NCBI GenBank assembly: GCA_030576275.1
Contig: JALIBN010000012.1
Span: forward strand, 124,001 to 188,000
Length of the DNA stretch: 64,000 nt
Source of the DNA: Pseudomonadota bacterium
GTDB lineage: Bacteria; Pseudomonadota; Gammaproteobacteria; Nitrosococcales; Methylophagaceae
Direction of reading: 5' to 3'
In this document: piece after piece, positions 8,842-17,574 of the stretch
Position numbering within the stretch: position 1 is the stretch's first letter
Layout of the letters: each line of letters starts with the position of its first letter
Notes under the pieces: model-generated
Told to the model about the DNA's origin: nothing
Database searches by the model: none
What the model saw: only the letters and a program-made list of their open reading frames with translations
Position numbers and translations under genes: made by a program

Positions 8842-8940
8842 ATTGTCGTTATAAAACATATTTCACAAGCAGGATGCTACTTATCGCTTCAAAACCATTC
8901 GGTTTTTTGGCCGTTCGGGTTCTACTAAGATTATGCCTTG

Positions 8941-8977
8941 AAGCCCCTAGTTGTTAATTTTTAAGGGACTTTTTTGT
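8941..8977 (+). terminator. Probable rho-independent terminator of the cysteine hydrolase gene
   Basis: AAGCCCCT and AGGGACTT form an eight-pair stem with one C-A mismatch, followed at once by TTTTTTG. It lies 100 bases after the stop codon. A smaller stem, AAAACC-attc-GGTTTT, precedes it near 8891-8906. Confidence 0.5.
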
Positions 8978-9069
8978 TGACGAAATTTTGATTTTTTAGA
9001 AGATATCTAGCTTATTTAAATCCTCCATATTAGATGTCATCGAAGTATCGATAAATAATGGCAACAATT

Positions 9070-9650
9070 AACGAAGTTTAAATAACTCCTGATGGAATTG
9101 TTCCGATTGAAACCATGCTTAATAAAGTCTTTACGCAATGTATCACCAAACTCAGAGGTTCCAAAAAAACCAGATACTTGCAGATTGCTATTCTGGAACG
9201 CTAGAACCTATCCGTCCAGCATCTAAACGACCATTTTCGTTATGTACTATCAAATGTAGCTTAATATTTATTAGCGCGACATCAGCCAATAAACGATCTT
9301 TAACGACCTTATTGATTTGACGGGCCGGATTAAAAAAGTCGATAACTTTACCCTCAGACTGTTTTGCAAGCTTTTTCATTCGAGAAATAAATGGTGTTGT
9401 CCCTATACCGGCACCAATCCAGATTTGTCACTGTTGATTGTTGTTAAAATCAAAGGTGCCATAGGTGCCTTAGATTGTAATTAGCATACCACGTTTAATT
9501 TATCTTTCCGTCTGGCAGTATGAGCACCTAGCACTTTAACAATCAAGGGGATCAATCGGCTTTTTGTAGCCTTTCCGATTCGACATCGCAAAGGCAAACA
9601 GCCCTGCTTGGTGACTAGGCAACCGTCTGCAATCTTCACCTAAGTTCGTT
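9070..9650 (-). pseudogene. Decayed ferric-reductase-like FAD/NAD-binding domain
   Basis: Read on the minus strand, broken frames line up with the reductase half of ferric-reductase/NADPH-oxidase-like proteins. Near 9600 there is HQAGLFAFAM; then KVLGAHTARRKDKL in another frame; then IGTTPFISRMKKLAKQSEG and NIKLHLIVHNENGRLDAG; then an in-frame stop at 9188-9190, followed by SIWFFGTSEFGDTLRKDF down to about 9100. There are at least two frameshifts and one nonsense codon. The membrane heme domain that should precede it is not visible. The assignment rests on motif order only. Confidence 0.6.
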
Positions 9651-9914
9651 AAATCAGCTTATCAACATATATCTACGTGGGTTAAGGAAGCGGTAACCCA
9701 GCAATCAATCAGTGGAAACTAACTCAGCCAATATTAGGCGCTACTTTTAGTATGGATGTTGTAACGCTTGGTAGATGATAATGTACGCATGACATAATGA
9801 CGTTCCAAGGTCGATGCTATCTGTTGTAAACATCGATACGCTAATTATTGTAGAAATATTAAACTGTAAATCATCAAAATAATAACCACCACAAATACCA
9901 TTTAGGAGTTTGAA

Positions 9915-10424
9915 ATGAGCCACAATATTGATTCGCCGGTCACTGAGTTACTCAATCAGCTGGCGATTGCATTTGAAGTGATTGAAATCCCATTGTCGGA
10001 AGACCAAAAACCAATCCGTAACCTTGAAGAGTTACTGATTTCTGAGGGGCGCGATCCGTCATCGGTTATTCGTAGCATTGTATTCAAAACAGGCTCCGGT
10101 GCCTTTGTGCTACTGGGTGTTGCTGGTGGAGGACGTGCTGACTGGGCCGTATTACGTAAACACCTTGATGAACGAAAACTACGTATGGCCGAATTTGATG
10201 AGGTAACACAGGTGACTGGCTATGTTGTGGGCGCTGTTCCTCCAATTTCTTTGCCGGAAAGCATTCGGGTGTTACTCGATAAAAGCGTGACTGATTACGA
10301 CACGGTTATTATCGGTAGTGGTGTACTCGGCTATGCGCTATCGCTTTCTAGCAAGGATCTGCAAACTGCCATGAACGATGCAGATATCGGTGATTTTGTA
10401 AAAGCTGTGAGCACTGACAACTAA
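9915..10424 (+). CDS. YbaK/EbsC-type aminoacyl-tRNA deacylase
   Basis: A 169-residue single-domain protein of the YbaK/prolyl-tRNA-editing fold. The core includes VIRSIVFKTGSGAFVLLGVAGG, the conserved lysine segment for tRNA-end binding, and the later TGYVVGAVPPISLPE loop typical of the family. Such free-standing domains hydrolyse mischarged aminoacyl-tRNA in trans; which amino acid cannot be told here. TAGGAG lies 8 bases before the ATG. The MFS gene follows after a single base, so the two are co-transcribed. Confidence 0.85.
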   Translation: MSHNIDSPVTELLNQLAIAFEVIEIPLSEDQKPIRNLEELLISEGRDPSSVIRSIVFKTGSGAFVLLGVAGGGRADWAVLRKHLDERKLRMAEFDEVTQVTGYVVGAVPPISLPESIRVLLDKSVTDYDTVIIGSGVLGYALSLSSKDLQTAMNDADIGDFVKAVSTDN

Positions 10425-10425
10425 G

Positions 10426-11643
10426 ATGGATTTAAACACCCCAAAGAATTATCTCAGCCTGATAAAAAATCATGCAGGGTTACTGTCAATCGCATTTCTT
10501 GCTGTATTTACAGGCAACCTGGGACAGAGTTTTTTTATCGGTCTGTTTCAGGCGCCAATCAGTCAGACGCTTAATTTATCAGCTGGTGAGTTTGGCAGCA
10601 TCTATTCAGGGATCACCATCTTTGGTGGTTTTATGGTGATGTATTTTGGCCCTAAAATTGATTGGGTTTCGCCTAAACGTTATGCCATTACACTGCTGAC
10701 TGCATTAACAATCGGTTTACTGATGCTGACCCTCTCGCCATGGTGGGCACTCGGTGTTTTAGGGCTGGGCTTACTACGTTTATGTGGTCAGGGTCTAATG
10801 ACCCACCTCGGGAGTACCTTGGCTGGCCGTGAATTTGATGTTAATCGTGGTCGTGCTCTAGGCTTTGTGGGTTTGGCAATGCCATCGGGTGAAATTATTC
10901 TGCCACCACTCACCGCTTTGTTATTGGTTTGGCTAACGTGGCAACAAGTATGGTGGTGCATACTCGCCATAATCATCGTTTCCTGGCTGTGTCTTTTTAT
11001 CTTTGTTGACTGGCCCAATGCCCCACACGAACATAAAGCCGCGGCTGATAAGCGTCTGCAGGGTTCTAGTCCACTACGAGAATTACGATTCTGGTTATTA
11101 ATGCCCATGCTATCGGCTCTGCCATTCACGTTGACGGGTATTTTTGTCTATCAAGCACAATTGACGGAGAGCCTTGGTGCATCAACGACTACCTATGCTC
11201 TTGCTCTAACGGGCATGGGAATGATTCGCTTTCCGATGGCATTATTGGGTGGACGTTGGATAGATGATTTGGGCGTTAATCTTATCGCCCGGCTTTATTT
11301 ATTGCCTTTTGCAATCGCCTTATTAGGTGCTGGCTTATTTGGAGGCAATATCGGTATCTGGATATTGATGATGGGTGCCGGTTTATCAATGAGCATGTCG
11401 TCAGCGGTGTCTGACAGCTTACTGACTAAACTGTGGGGCAGGGAACATCTGGGACGGGTACGCTCTCTTAGATCAGCTTTTCTGGTGTTTTCGACAGGTA
11501 TCTGCCCTGCCTTACTCGGTTTTTTGCTTGATGCTGATGTCCACTTCCAGCACATCCTGTTCGGCATGCTTGTGTTTGTCATCATCGCGTGGCTGATGGC
11601 GCAAATGCCGATTAGGCAAGCACATCAACAAGCCGAAGCTTGA
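10426..11643 (+). CDS. MFS transporter
   Basis: A 405-residue membrane protein with twelve probable transmembrane helices and the general architecture of the major facilitator superfamily (FTGNLGQSFFIGLFQAP in helix 1; the loop GRALGFVGLAMPSGE in the first half). Substrate unknown. It follows the YbaK-like gene with one base between stop and ATG, so expression depends on the same promoter. It is slightly more GC-rich than the surrounding intergenic DNA but similar to neighbouring genes. Confidence 0.85.
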   Translation: MDLNTPKNYLSLIKNHAGLLSIAFLAVFTGNLGQSFFIGLFQAPISQTLNLSAGEFGSIYSGITIFGGFMVMYFGPKIDWVSPKRYAITLLTALTIGLLMLTLSPWWALGVLGLGLLRLCGQGLMTHLGSTLAGREFDVNRGRALGFVGLAMPSGEIILPPLTALLLVWLTWQQVWWCILAIIIVSWLCLFIFVDWPNAPHEHKAAADKRLQGSSPLRELRFWLLMPMLSALPFTLTGIFVYQAQLTESLGASTTTYALALTGMGMIRFPMALLGGRWIDDLGVNLIARLYLLPFAIALLGAGLFGGNIGIWILMMGAGLSMSMSSAVSDSLLTKLWGREHLGRVRSLRSAFLVFSTGICPALLGFLLDADVHFQHILFGMLVFVIIAWLMAQMPIRQAHQQAEA

Positions 11644-11870
11644 TTGCTAGCCTAGTTATATTCACATCTCGAAGCCTCAAGCGTTTATTGTTTGGGTGTT
11701 GTTTAAACTTAATTTCATGGTCACGGTTACAATTAGGCTTACTTTCAAATAGTGATTCTGACAAAATAATATCTAAGCGTTATGGTCATATGAGTAGTTA
11801 TAAGCTTCAATAGGTTTATTTAAATGGGGCCAGGAAGTCTAATTGAGATCATTCATCTAATTGATGTGGC

Positions 11871-12198
11871 TTAGCGAAGCGAGTGTGCTCTTAGAGAGAA
11901 TGATACTATCTGTAGAGTTTGGGGCGATGAGTTTATTTTACTGATTGGTGGTCTTGGTTCGGCCGAAGAGTGTACTGAAATACTTAAGCGACTTATTACT
12001 GAATTAGCGCGACCTTTTTTAATTGAAACTTATACGATAAAAATTAGTGGCTCTTGTGGTGTGACACTTTATCCTACCGATAATGAAGAGCTAGATATTC
12101 TGTTACGCCACGCCGATCATGCAATGTATGAAGCAAAAGCCTCTGGCAAAAATCAATTTAAATTTTTTGATAGTCAGACTGAAATGTCAAAAACCTGA
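11871..12198 (+). pseudogene. 5'-truncated GGDEF domain
   Basis: An open frame following a stop at about 11868 encodes the second half of a GGDEF domain: RENDTICRVWGDEFILLIG, then ISGSCGVTLYPTDNEELDI and HADHAMYEAKASGKNQF, ending at 12198. The signature is WGDEF, and everything before the catalytic loop is missing. No start codon with a ribosome site is visible. It is unrelated in position to the relic at base 1 and is the second of four cyclic-di-GMP gene remnants in this window. Confidence 0.75.
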
Positions 12199-12304
12199 GC
12201 ATTGTGGTGACACTTAGTATAACTTAATTAAGTAGATTATTTGCTCCATTATGACGCGTCGAAACGGTTTCATTGTGACCTTATAAACAAGAGGTATTGA
12301 ATGT

Positions 12305-12673
12305 TTATTGTGTTGCGTTAGCCGTTGTAATTAATAACTCCATCATAAGATTTGAAGCCCCGAGATGTGGTGCGATTTTTATGTTGATATTTGGATAGTG
12401 TGGCTTGGTTTCGTTGACGATGTTAGGAATATCTTCGATGACATGGCGGCCCGAATTCAAGAAGTAAGGCAACACAACAATAGATGTTGCACCATCATCG
12501 ACGCACTTCTTTATGCCGTCAGGGATCAGCATTTCTGCAAGTTCTAAAAAGCCAGCATGAATAATTTCATATTGCTCCGAGCAGTTGAGTTTTAATCTAT
12601 CTGCCAAAATAACGACTTCGTCATTAGATTGTTTTCTACGGCTACCATGTGCAATGAGTAATAATGCTTTCAT
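12305..12673 (-). CDS. CbiX-like sirohydrochlorin chelatase
   Basis: A 122-residue class II chelatase of the small CbiX/SirB type. The active-site His is in LLIAHGSRRKQSND (His9), and the second conserved His is in YFLNSGRHVIEDIP. These proteins insert cobalt or ferrous iron into sirohydrochlorin for cobalamin or siroheme synthesis. No tetrapyrrole genes are adjacent; the ChrA gene lies 103 bases upstream on the same strand. Cobalt versus iron cannot be decided from the sequence. Confidence 0.85.
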   Translation of the reverse strand: MKALLLIAHGSRRKQSNDEVVILADRLKLNCSEQYEIIHAGFLELAEMLIPDGIKKCVDDGATSIVVLPYFLNSGRHVIEDIPNIVNETKPHYPNINIKIAPHLGASNLMMELLITTANATQ

Positions 12674-12776
12674 ATTGAATATCCTAACGATTTAGATTTT
12701 TTTGTATGGGGTGCTCTGTTGATAGCTCAATATTAAAGACCGCATGTTATTAACTCAAGAGATTCTGCTCATTGGA

Positions 12777-13979
12777 TTAAACCAGCACAATCAAAATACT
12801 GGCCACAACCGACCAAACTACAACGGCTATCGCCGATAGTCGCCAAACGAAGAGCATAGCAAAAGCCACTATGCCAATAGCCATATCTGCGCCACTTTGA
12901 ATCGCTGAAATAAAGATGGGGTCATAGAGTGCGGCCGCTAGAAGTCCAACCACTGCCGCATTGACACCGGCAACGGCTCTGGCAACTGCAGTATTGTGAG
13001 AAATGGCGCGCCAGAATGGAAGAACGCCAGCGACCAGTAAGAACCCAGGCATAAACATAAATATCAGAGCAATTGAGGCGCCAAGCCATTCATTATGTCC
13101 TGTCGGTGTAACGACGCCCAGATAAGCTGAAAAGGCAAATACTGGCCCAGGAATAGCTTGAGAAGCACCATAACCGGCAAGGAAGGTTTCGCTGGTTATC
13201 CAACCAGATGAAACTACTGAATCTTCCAGTAGCGGCAGCACCACATGTCCACCTCCAAATACCAGTGCTCCGGCACGATAGAAGGCTTCGGCCATCGATA
13301 TGAGTGAGGCGTTCTGGGTTGAAAATAAGGGTAAACCCGCAAGTAATCCAAAGAACAGTAACAGCAGTATGCCGCCGAGCTTTCTTCCATAATGGATGGG
13401 AATTTGTGAGTCTGTTTGTGTAGCGCCACCCCTACACAAATAAATGCCAGCAATAGCACCGCCGATCACGACGAGTAATTGAATCCAAGCATTACCTACA
13501 ACAAGCAACACGCCAGCCGAAAGTATCGCAATAGTGGCTCGCTGTATATCTGGGCAGAGTTTTTTAGACATGCCCAAAACAGCATCAGCAACGACAGCAA
13601 ACGCAACGATTTTTAAACCGTGGGTAGCAGCTTCGCCGACAGGACCAGATAAAGCAGGCAATAGCGATGCAAATCCAATTAACAACAGTGCAGAGGGTAA
13701 AGTGAAAGCAATAAAGGCGGCCAGCCCGCCCAACCAGCCTGCGCGGGCGAGACCAAGACTAAAGCCCAATTGGCTACTAGCGGGCCCCGGCAAGAATTGA
13801 CAGATGGCAAGGAGCTGGCTGAATTGACTTTCGCTCACCCACTTTCGGCGTTCTACAAGTTCTTTTCGAAAATACCCTAAGTGAGCAATAGGCCCACCAA
13901 AGGAAGTAAGTCCAAGCTTTAAAAATGCAGCAAAAACTTCGGCAGGTCGGCCGCGGCTGTTTTTCATAGACCTACTCAA
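12777..13979 (-). CDS. chrA: Chromate transporter, ChrA family
   Basis: A 400-residue membrane protein with two homologous CHR halves. The first has FLKLGLTSFGGPIAHLGYF and CQFLPGPASSQLGFSLG; the second has FYRAGALVFGGGHVVLPLL and GYGASQAIPGPVFAFSAYLG. This is the long-chain CHR family, which exports chromate from the cytoplasm; some members transport other oxyanions. An FMN reductase gene lies 35 bases upstream on the same strand, which would fit a chromate-reduction-plus-export pair, though that pairing is inference. Confidence 0.9.
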   Translation of the reverse strand: MSRSMKNSRGRPAEVFAAFLKLGLTSFGGPIAHLGYFRKELVERRKWVSESQFSQLLAICQFLPGPASSQLGFSLGLARAGWLGGLAAFIAFTLPSALLLIGFASLLPALSGPVGEAATHGLKIVAFAVVADAVLGMSKKLCPDIQRATIAILSAGVLLVVGNAWIQLLVVIGGAIAGIYLCRGGATQTDSQIPIHYGRKLGGILLLLFFGLLAGLPLFSTQNASLISMAEAFYRAGALVFGGGHVVLPLLEDSVVSSGWITSETFLAGYGASQAIPGPVFAFSAYLGVVTPTGHNEWLGASIALIFMFMPGFLLVAGVLPFWRAISHNTAVARAVAGVNAAVVGLLAAALYDPIFISAIQSGADMAIGIVAFAMLFVWRLSAIAVVVWSVVASILIVLV

Positions 13980-14014
13980 TGGTAGTCATTATCAATAGTC
14001 ACGTCCCACATTAC

Positions 14015-14557
14015 CTACTTGTCAGTATCTTTTTGCACAGCACGTTTAGCGGCATCTATTAATTGGCCTTTTATTTCATCATTAATCATCGTGCCAGATT
14101 CAACATCAAAATTTCCGTAGAAACTCGGCACAGATAGACTGGCTTTTACATTACCATCAAAGAAAGGACATGAGTGTTCAGCTGCAGACAATACGCTTTG
14201 AGCGCCTCCTGGACCGGGTGATGTAGCAAGCAGGATCATTGCTTTACCTTGATAAACTTTTTTCTCAATACGTGAGCACCAGTCAAACAGGTTTTTAAAG
14301 GCGGTAGCATATGAGCCATTATGCTCAGCAAATGAAATGACAACGATGTCACTAGAACCTATTTTATTCAAAAACGCTTTGGCTAATGCAGGTTGTCCAA
14401 GCTCTTCTTCTTTGTCTACGCTAAATAATGGCAATTCATAGTCATTCAAATCCACCACCTCGACCGTTGCCCCTTCAATTAGGCCTGCGGTATAAGTGGC
14501 TAATATTTTATTGATCGATTTTTTACTGCTACTGGCACCAAATGCTAATACTTTCAT
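14015..14557 (-). CDS. NADPH-dependent FMN reductase-like flavoprotein
   Basis: A 180-residue flavodoxin-fold protein. The phosphate-binding segment is LAFGASSSKKSINK at the N terminus, followed by NDYELPLFSVDKEEE, the aromatic loop AEHNGSYATAFKNLFDW and ATSPGPGGAQSVL. The family includes azo-, quinone- and chromate-reducing enzymes (ChrR/YieF-like). It is upstream of chrA by 35 bases and probably in the same transcript. Confidence 0.87.
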   Translation of the reverse strand: MKVLAFGASSSKKSINKILATYTAGLIEGATVEVVDLNDYELPLFSVDKEEELGQPALAKAFLNKIGSSDIVVISFAEHNGSYATAFKNLFDWCSRIEKKVYQGKAMILLATSPGPGGAQSVLSAAEHSCPFFDGNVKASLSVPSFYGNFDVESGTMINDEIKGQLIDAAKRAVQKDTDK

Positions 14558-14622
14558 TTTAAATCCTATATTTTATGGGGTGTAATTCTAGCGCGCAGAC
14601 TAAGCTTACTATTATTTTCAGC

Positions 14623-15447
14623 CTACTTACCATGGCTTGTTATCGCCGCGTCATAAAGCGGCATGACTTTGGGTGCCAAAGCTTGTAAATCGCTAATCCG
14701 ATTTTGGCTAGCAGGGTGAGTGCTTAAAAATTCAGGTGGTGAGGCTGGGTTTTGAGTCGTCATTTTTTGCCATAGTGTCACAGCGGCATTGGGATTGTAG
14801 CCTGCACGAGCAGCCAGCTCTAAGCCAATACGATCGGCTTCACGTTCATGCTCGCGACTATTGGGCAAAGCAAAAAATAACTGTGATCCTAACTGGGCAC
14901 CTTGGGTGGCGAGTACACCGGTGACTCCATCACCCGCTAAAGTCGCTAATGCTTGGATGCCGTATTGTTGGACATAAGCTTGTGACATCTGTTCGCGGCC
15001 ATGTTCACGCAAAGCATGGGCAATTTCATGGCCAATAACGGCGGCGAGTTCATCATCTGTGGCGTCGATTTTCTCGACTAACCCACTATAAACCATTATT
15101 TTTCCACCTGGCATACAGTAAGCATTCAGTTGCTCATTCTTTTCGACATTAACTTCCCACGCCCATTGGGGAGCATCGGCTCTAAATATACCAACTTGGG
15201 CGATAAGCTTATTTGATATGGTCGTAATGCGTTTGAGCATGGCGGGATCGGTGTTGAGTGTTTTTGCAGTTTTGGCTTTTTCTAGTGTTTCGTTATAAGC
15301 CTGACCAGACATTGTGACAACACTGCTTGCGGGTAGCATCAAAAATTGACTGCGATCTACGCCTGATAGACTGCTGTTTGTGGTTGTGGCACAGCCCGTG
15401 ACTAAGATAACTGATGTCATAAGAAATATTAGACTGATTATTTTCAT
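14623..15447 (-). CDS. M48-family periplasmic metallopeptidase lipoprotein
   Basis: A 274-residue lipoprotein. The start at 15447 (MKIISLIFLMTSVILVTGC) gives a clean lipobox with Cys19, and AAAGGA precedes it; an upstream in-frame ATG at 15465 adds six residues. The zinc-binding motif is AAVIGHEIAHALREHG, and the third ligand is in NSREHEREADRIGLELAA. This matches LoiP/YcaL-type M48 proteases, which act on misfolded outer-membrane proteins in the periplasm. Neighbours give no specific clue. Confidence 0.9.
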   Translation of the reverse strand: MKIISLIFLMTSVILVTGCATTTNSSLSGVDRSQFLMLPASSVVTMSGQAYNETLEKAKTAKTLNTDPAMLKRITTISNKLIAQVGIFRADAPQWAWEVNVEKNEQLNAYCMPGGKIMVYSGLVEKIDATDDELAAVIGHEIAHALREHGREQMSQAYVQQYGIQALATLAGDGVTGVLATQGAQLGSQLFFALPNSREHEREADRIGLELAARAGYNPNAAVTLWQKMTTQNPASPPEFLSTHPASQNRISDLQALAPKVMPLYDAAITSHGK

Positions 15448-15655
15448 GTGAATCCTTTTTGTCACTCAAGGGGGGGTATGATTTTAAATATATGGACAGC
15501 GAGGTGGTGATGTCCAGCTTTGTTGTGCTTATCGAATTATAGCGTTTATTAAGTATTCTATGAACAATACTTAAATGATATTATGTAATGGTATGCTTCA
15601 ATTTGTACCTTATTTTTGGAGATTGGCCCTTGTTCTGGGCCGGTTATAACCAATT

Positions 15656-15674
15656 ACTAGACGACTGGTCTATT
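15656..15674. promoter_or_regulatory. TetR-type operator upstream of the tetR gene
   Basis: TAGAC-GACTG-GTCTA is a 5+5 inverted repeat at 15658-15672, 15 bases before the chosen ATG of the TetR gene. Its twin lies before the YqhD-like gene. Position and symmetry suggest autoregulation by the adjacent TetR protein. Confidence 0.7.
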
Positions 15675-15686
15675 CTGAGTTATTAT

Positions 15687-16298
15687 ATGTCCATGAATGC
15701 AATAACTCAAACTCGAACAGGCGATACACGTCAGCATATTTTAGCTGTTGCTAAGACACTTATCTTGGGCAAAGGATTTAGTGCTGTTGGTTTAAATGAA
15801 ATCCTTAAAACCGCACAGGTGCCTAAGGGCTCTTTTTATCATTATTTTGATTCGAAAGAGCATTTTGGTACGGCCTTGCTCGAAAATTACTTTGATGAAT
15901 ATTTAGTTGCCTTAGATCTCGCGCTCAATGTGAGTGGCGAAAAATCGGCATTGCCATTGTTACTGAACTATTTTGATAACTGGAAAAGTAGTCAATGTAG
16001 CGATATTACCAATGATAAATGCTTAGTTGTAAAGCTCAGCGGGGAAGTGTCAGATTTGTCTGAGGCAATGCGTTTATCCTTAAAGCAAGGTACGCAACGC
16101 GTCATCACGCGTTTAGCTCAATGTATACAACAGGCTATTGATAACAACGAAGTCATACTTTCTGATGATGCTGAAATAGTGACCAAAGAGCTCTATTACC
16201 TATGGATAGGCGCCACATTGATGGCGAAAGTAAGCCACATGCCTGAGACATTTGATATAGCTATTAATGTACTTCATTCACGCCTCTACGCCGATTAA
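15687..16298 (+). CDS. TetR family regulator, NemR/AcuR-like
   Basis: A 203-residue regulator. The helix-turn-helix lies in AVGLNEILKTAQVPKGSFYHYFDSKEHF; the C-terminal half matches the ligand domain of NemR/AcuR-like proteins with cysteines in SSQCSDITNDKCLVVKL. Start: the frame is open back to 15588, but the operator-like palindrome at 15658-15672 and GAG near 15676 favour ATG at 15687 or 15693. It precedes a YqhD-like dehydrogenase and an old yellow enzyme. Such regulators usually respond to electrophiles (aldehydes, quinones, N-ethylmaleimide), often by cysteine modification. Confidence 0.88.
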   Translation: MSMNAITQTRTGDTRQHILAVAKTLILGKGFSAVGLNEILKTAQVPKGSFYHYFDSKEHFGTALLENYFDEYLVALDLALNVSGEKSALPLLLNYFDNWKSSQCSDITNDKCLVVKLSGEVSDLSEAMRLSLKQGTQRVITRLAQCIQQAIDNNEVILSDDAEIVTKELYYLWIGATLMAKVSHMPETFDIAINVLHSRLYAD

Positions 16299-16331
16299 TT
16301 GAGCAGAACTAAGGCATTTATTTACGCAGAA

Positions 16332-16350
16332 AATAGACGACCGGTCTATT
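16332..16350. promoter_or_regulatory. TetR-type operator upstream of the alcohol dehydrogenase gene
   Basis: AATAGAC-GACCG-GTCTATT is a 7+7 inverted repeat with a 5-base spacer, 29 bases before the dehydrogenase start. The core TAGACGAC(T/C)(G)GTCTA is shared with the site at 15658-15672, so one repressor probably binds both. Confidence 0.75.
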
Positions 16351-16378
16351 AAGACGCTATTAATTTAAGGAACGAACT

Positions 16379-17539
16379 GTGAACAACTTTAACTTTTATA
16401 ATCCTACTCGAATTTTATTTGGTGAAAATAAGATTGCCGAAATGACCAATTTTATTCCACAACATGCACGGGTATTAGTGCTTTTTGGGGGCGAAAGCGC
16501 ACGTAAATACGGAACGTTGAAGGAAGTGATTACTTCATTAGGTGATCGTTATATCGAAGAGTTCGGCGGTATTGAAGCTAACCCTAGTTACAGCACGCTG
16601 ATGAAGGCTGTTCAGCAAGTCAAAGATAATAAGCTTGATTATTTAATTGGTGTGGGTGGCGGTTCTGTTATTGATGGCGTTAAGTTTGTCTCTTTAGCGG
16701 TTTCATGTGAAGGCGATGCTTGGCAAGAAATTTTGGTCGGTAAAGCGAAAAGTATTACTAAAGCTTTACCATTTGGTGCCGTTCTAACCTTGCCTGCAAC
16801 AGGCTCGGAGATGAATAGTAACTCCGTTGTCACGCGGTATGAAACCCACGAAAAAATGGCTTTCAGTAGTCCACTTGTTTACCCACAATTTTCAGTACTG
16901 GATCCGACTAAAGTGGCCTCGTTGCCTCCTCGCCAGCTAGCCAATGGTGTCGTCGATGCCTTTACACACACCATGGAGCAATACCTGACTTATCCGGTGA
17001 ATGCTCGGGTGCAAGATCGATTTGCAGAAGGCTTGTTAACAACCTTGGTTGAAATAGGCCCAGCCTTATTAAAAAATCCTGATGATTATGAGTTACAAGC
17101 TAACTTTATGTGGACAGCAACTTTAGCGCTTAATGGTTTGATCGGCGCGGGTGTACCTCAAGATTGGGCAACTCATATGATAGGTCATGAGCTAACAGCC
17201 CTACATGGCTTGGATCATGCTCAAACATTAGCCATTATTTTACCGAGCGTAATGAATGAGCAACGCGATCAAAAACATGACAAATTAATTCAATATGCAG
17301 AGCGTGTTTGGAATATCACAGAAGGTGAAGACGAAAGTCGAATCGATCTAGCGATTGCTAAAACACGAGAGTTCTTTGAACAGATGGGTGTTCGTACTTA
17401 CTTAAAAGATTATCAACTGGGTCTTACCGATATTCCCGAAATGATTAAACAGCTGGGTGATCATGGACTTACCCAATTGGGTGAGCATGGCGATATCGAT
17501 TTAGCTAAAAGTACCAAAATACTAGAAGCCTGTGTTTAA
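16379..17539 (+). CDS. yqhD: Iron-containing alcohol dehydrogenase, YqhD-like
   Basis: A 386-residue group III dehydrogenase. The GGGS cofactor loop is in YLIGVGGGSVIDGVKF; the metal site is spread over VVDAFTHTMEQYLTYP and GHELTALHGLDHAQTLAIILP. Its N terminus, NNFNFYNPTRILFGENK, is that of YqhD/butanol dehydrogenases, NADPH-dependent aldehyde reductases that clear toxic short-chain aldehydes. The start is GTG at 16379 with AAGGAACG upstream. An operator for the neighbouring TetR lies 29 bases upstream. In a methylotroph, aldehyde detoxification fits the biology. Confidence 0.9.
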   Translation: MNNFNFYNPTRILFGENKIAEMTNFIPQHARVLVLFGGESARKYGTLKEVITSLGDRYIEEFGGIEANPSYSTLMKAVQQVKDNKLDYLIGVGGGSVIDGVKFVSLAVSCEGDAWQEILVGKAKSITKALPFGAVLTLPATGSEMNSNSVVTRYETHEKMAFSSPLVYPQFSVLDPTKVASLPPRQLANGVVDAFTHTMEQYLTYPVNARVQDRFAEGLLTTLVEIGPALLKNPDDYELQANFMWTATLALNGLIGAGVPQDWATHMIGHELTALHGLDHAQTLAIILPSVMNEQRDQKHDKLIQYAERVWNITEGEDESRIDLAIAKTREFFEQMGVRTYLKDYQLGLTDIPEMIKQLGDHGLTQLGEHGDIDLAKSTKILEACV

Positions 17540-17574
17540 AAGAACAGTAACTTACTATTATGAAGGAAAAATTA

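Noticed and set aside
9138-9320. Plus-strand open frame in the gap after the cysteine hydrolase
   Set aside because: It is antisense to the ferric-reductase relic, whose residues make better sense on the minus strand.
15588-15686. N-terminal extension of the TetR protein
   Set aside because: It would place the operator palindrome inside the coding region and adds a Trp-rich leader untypical for TetR proteins.
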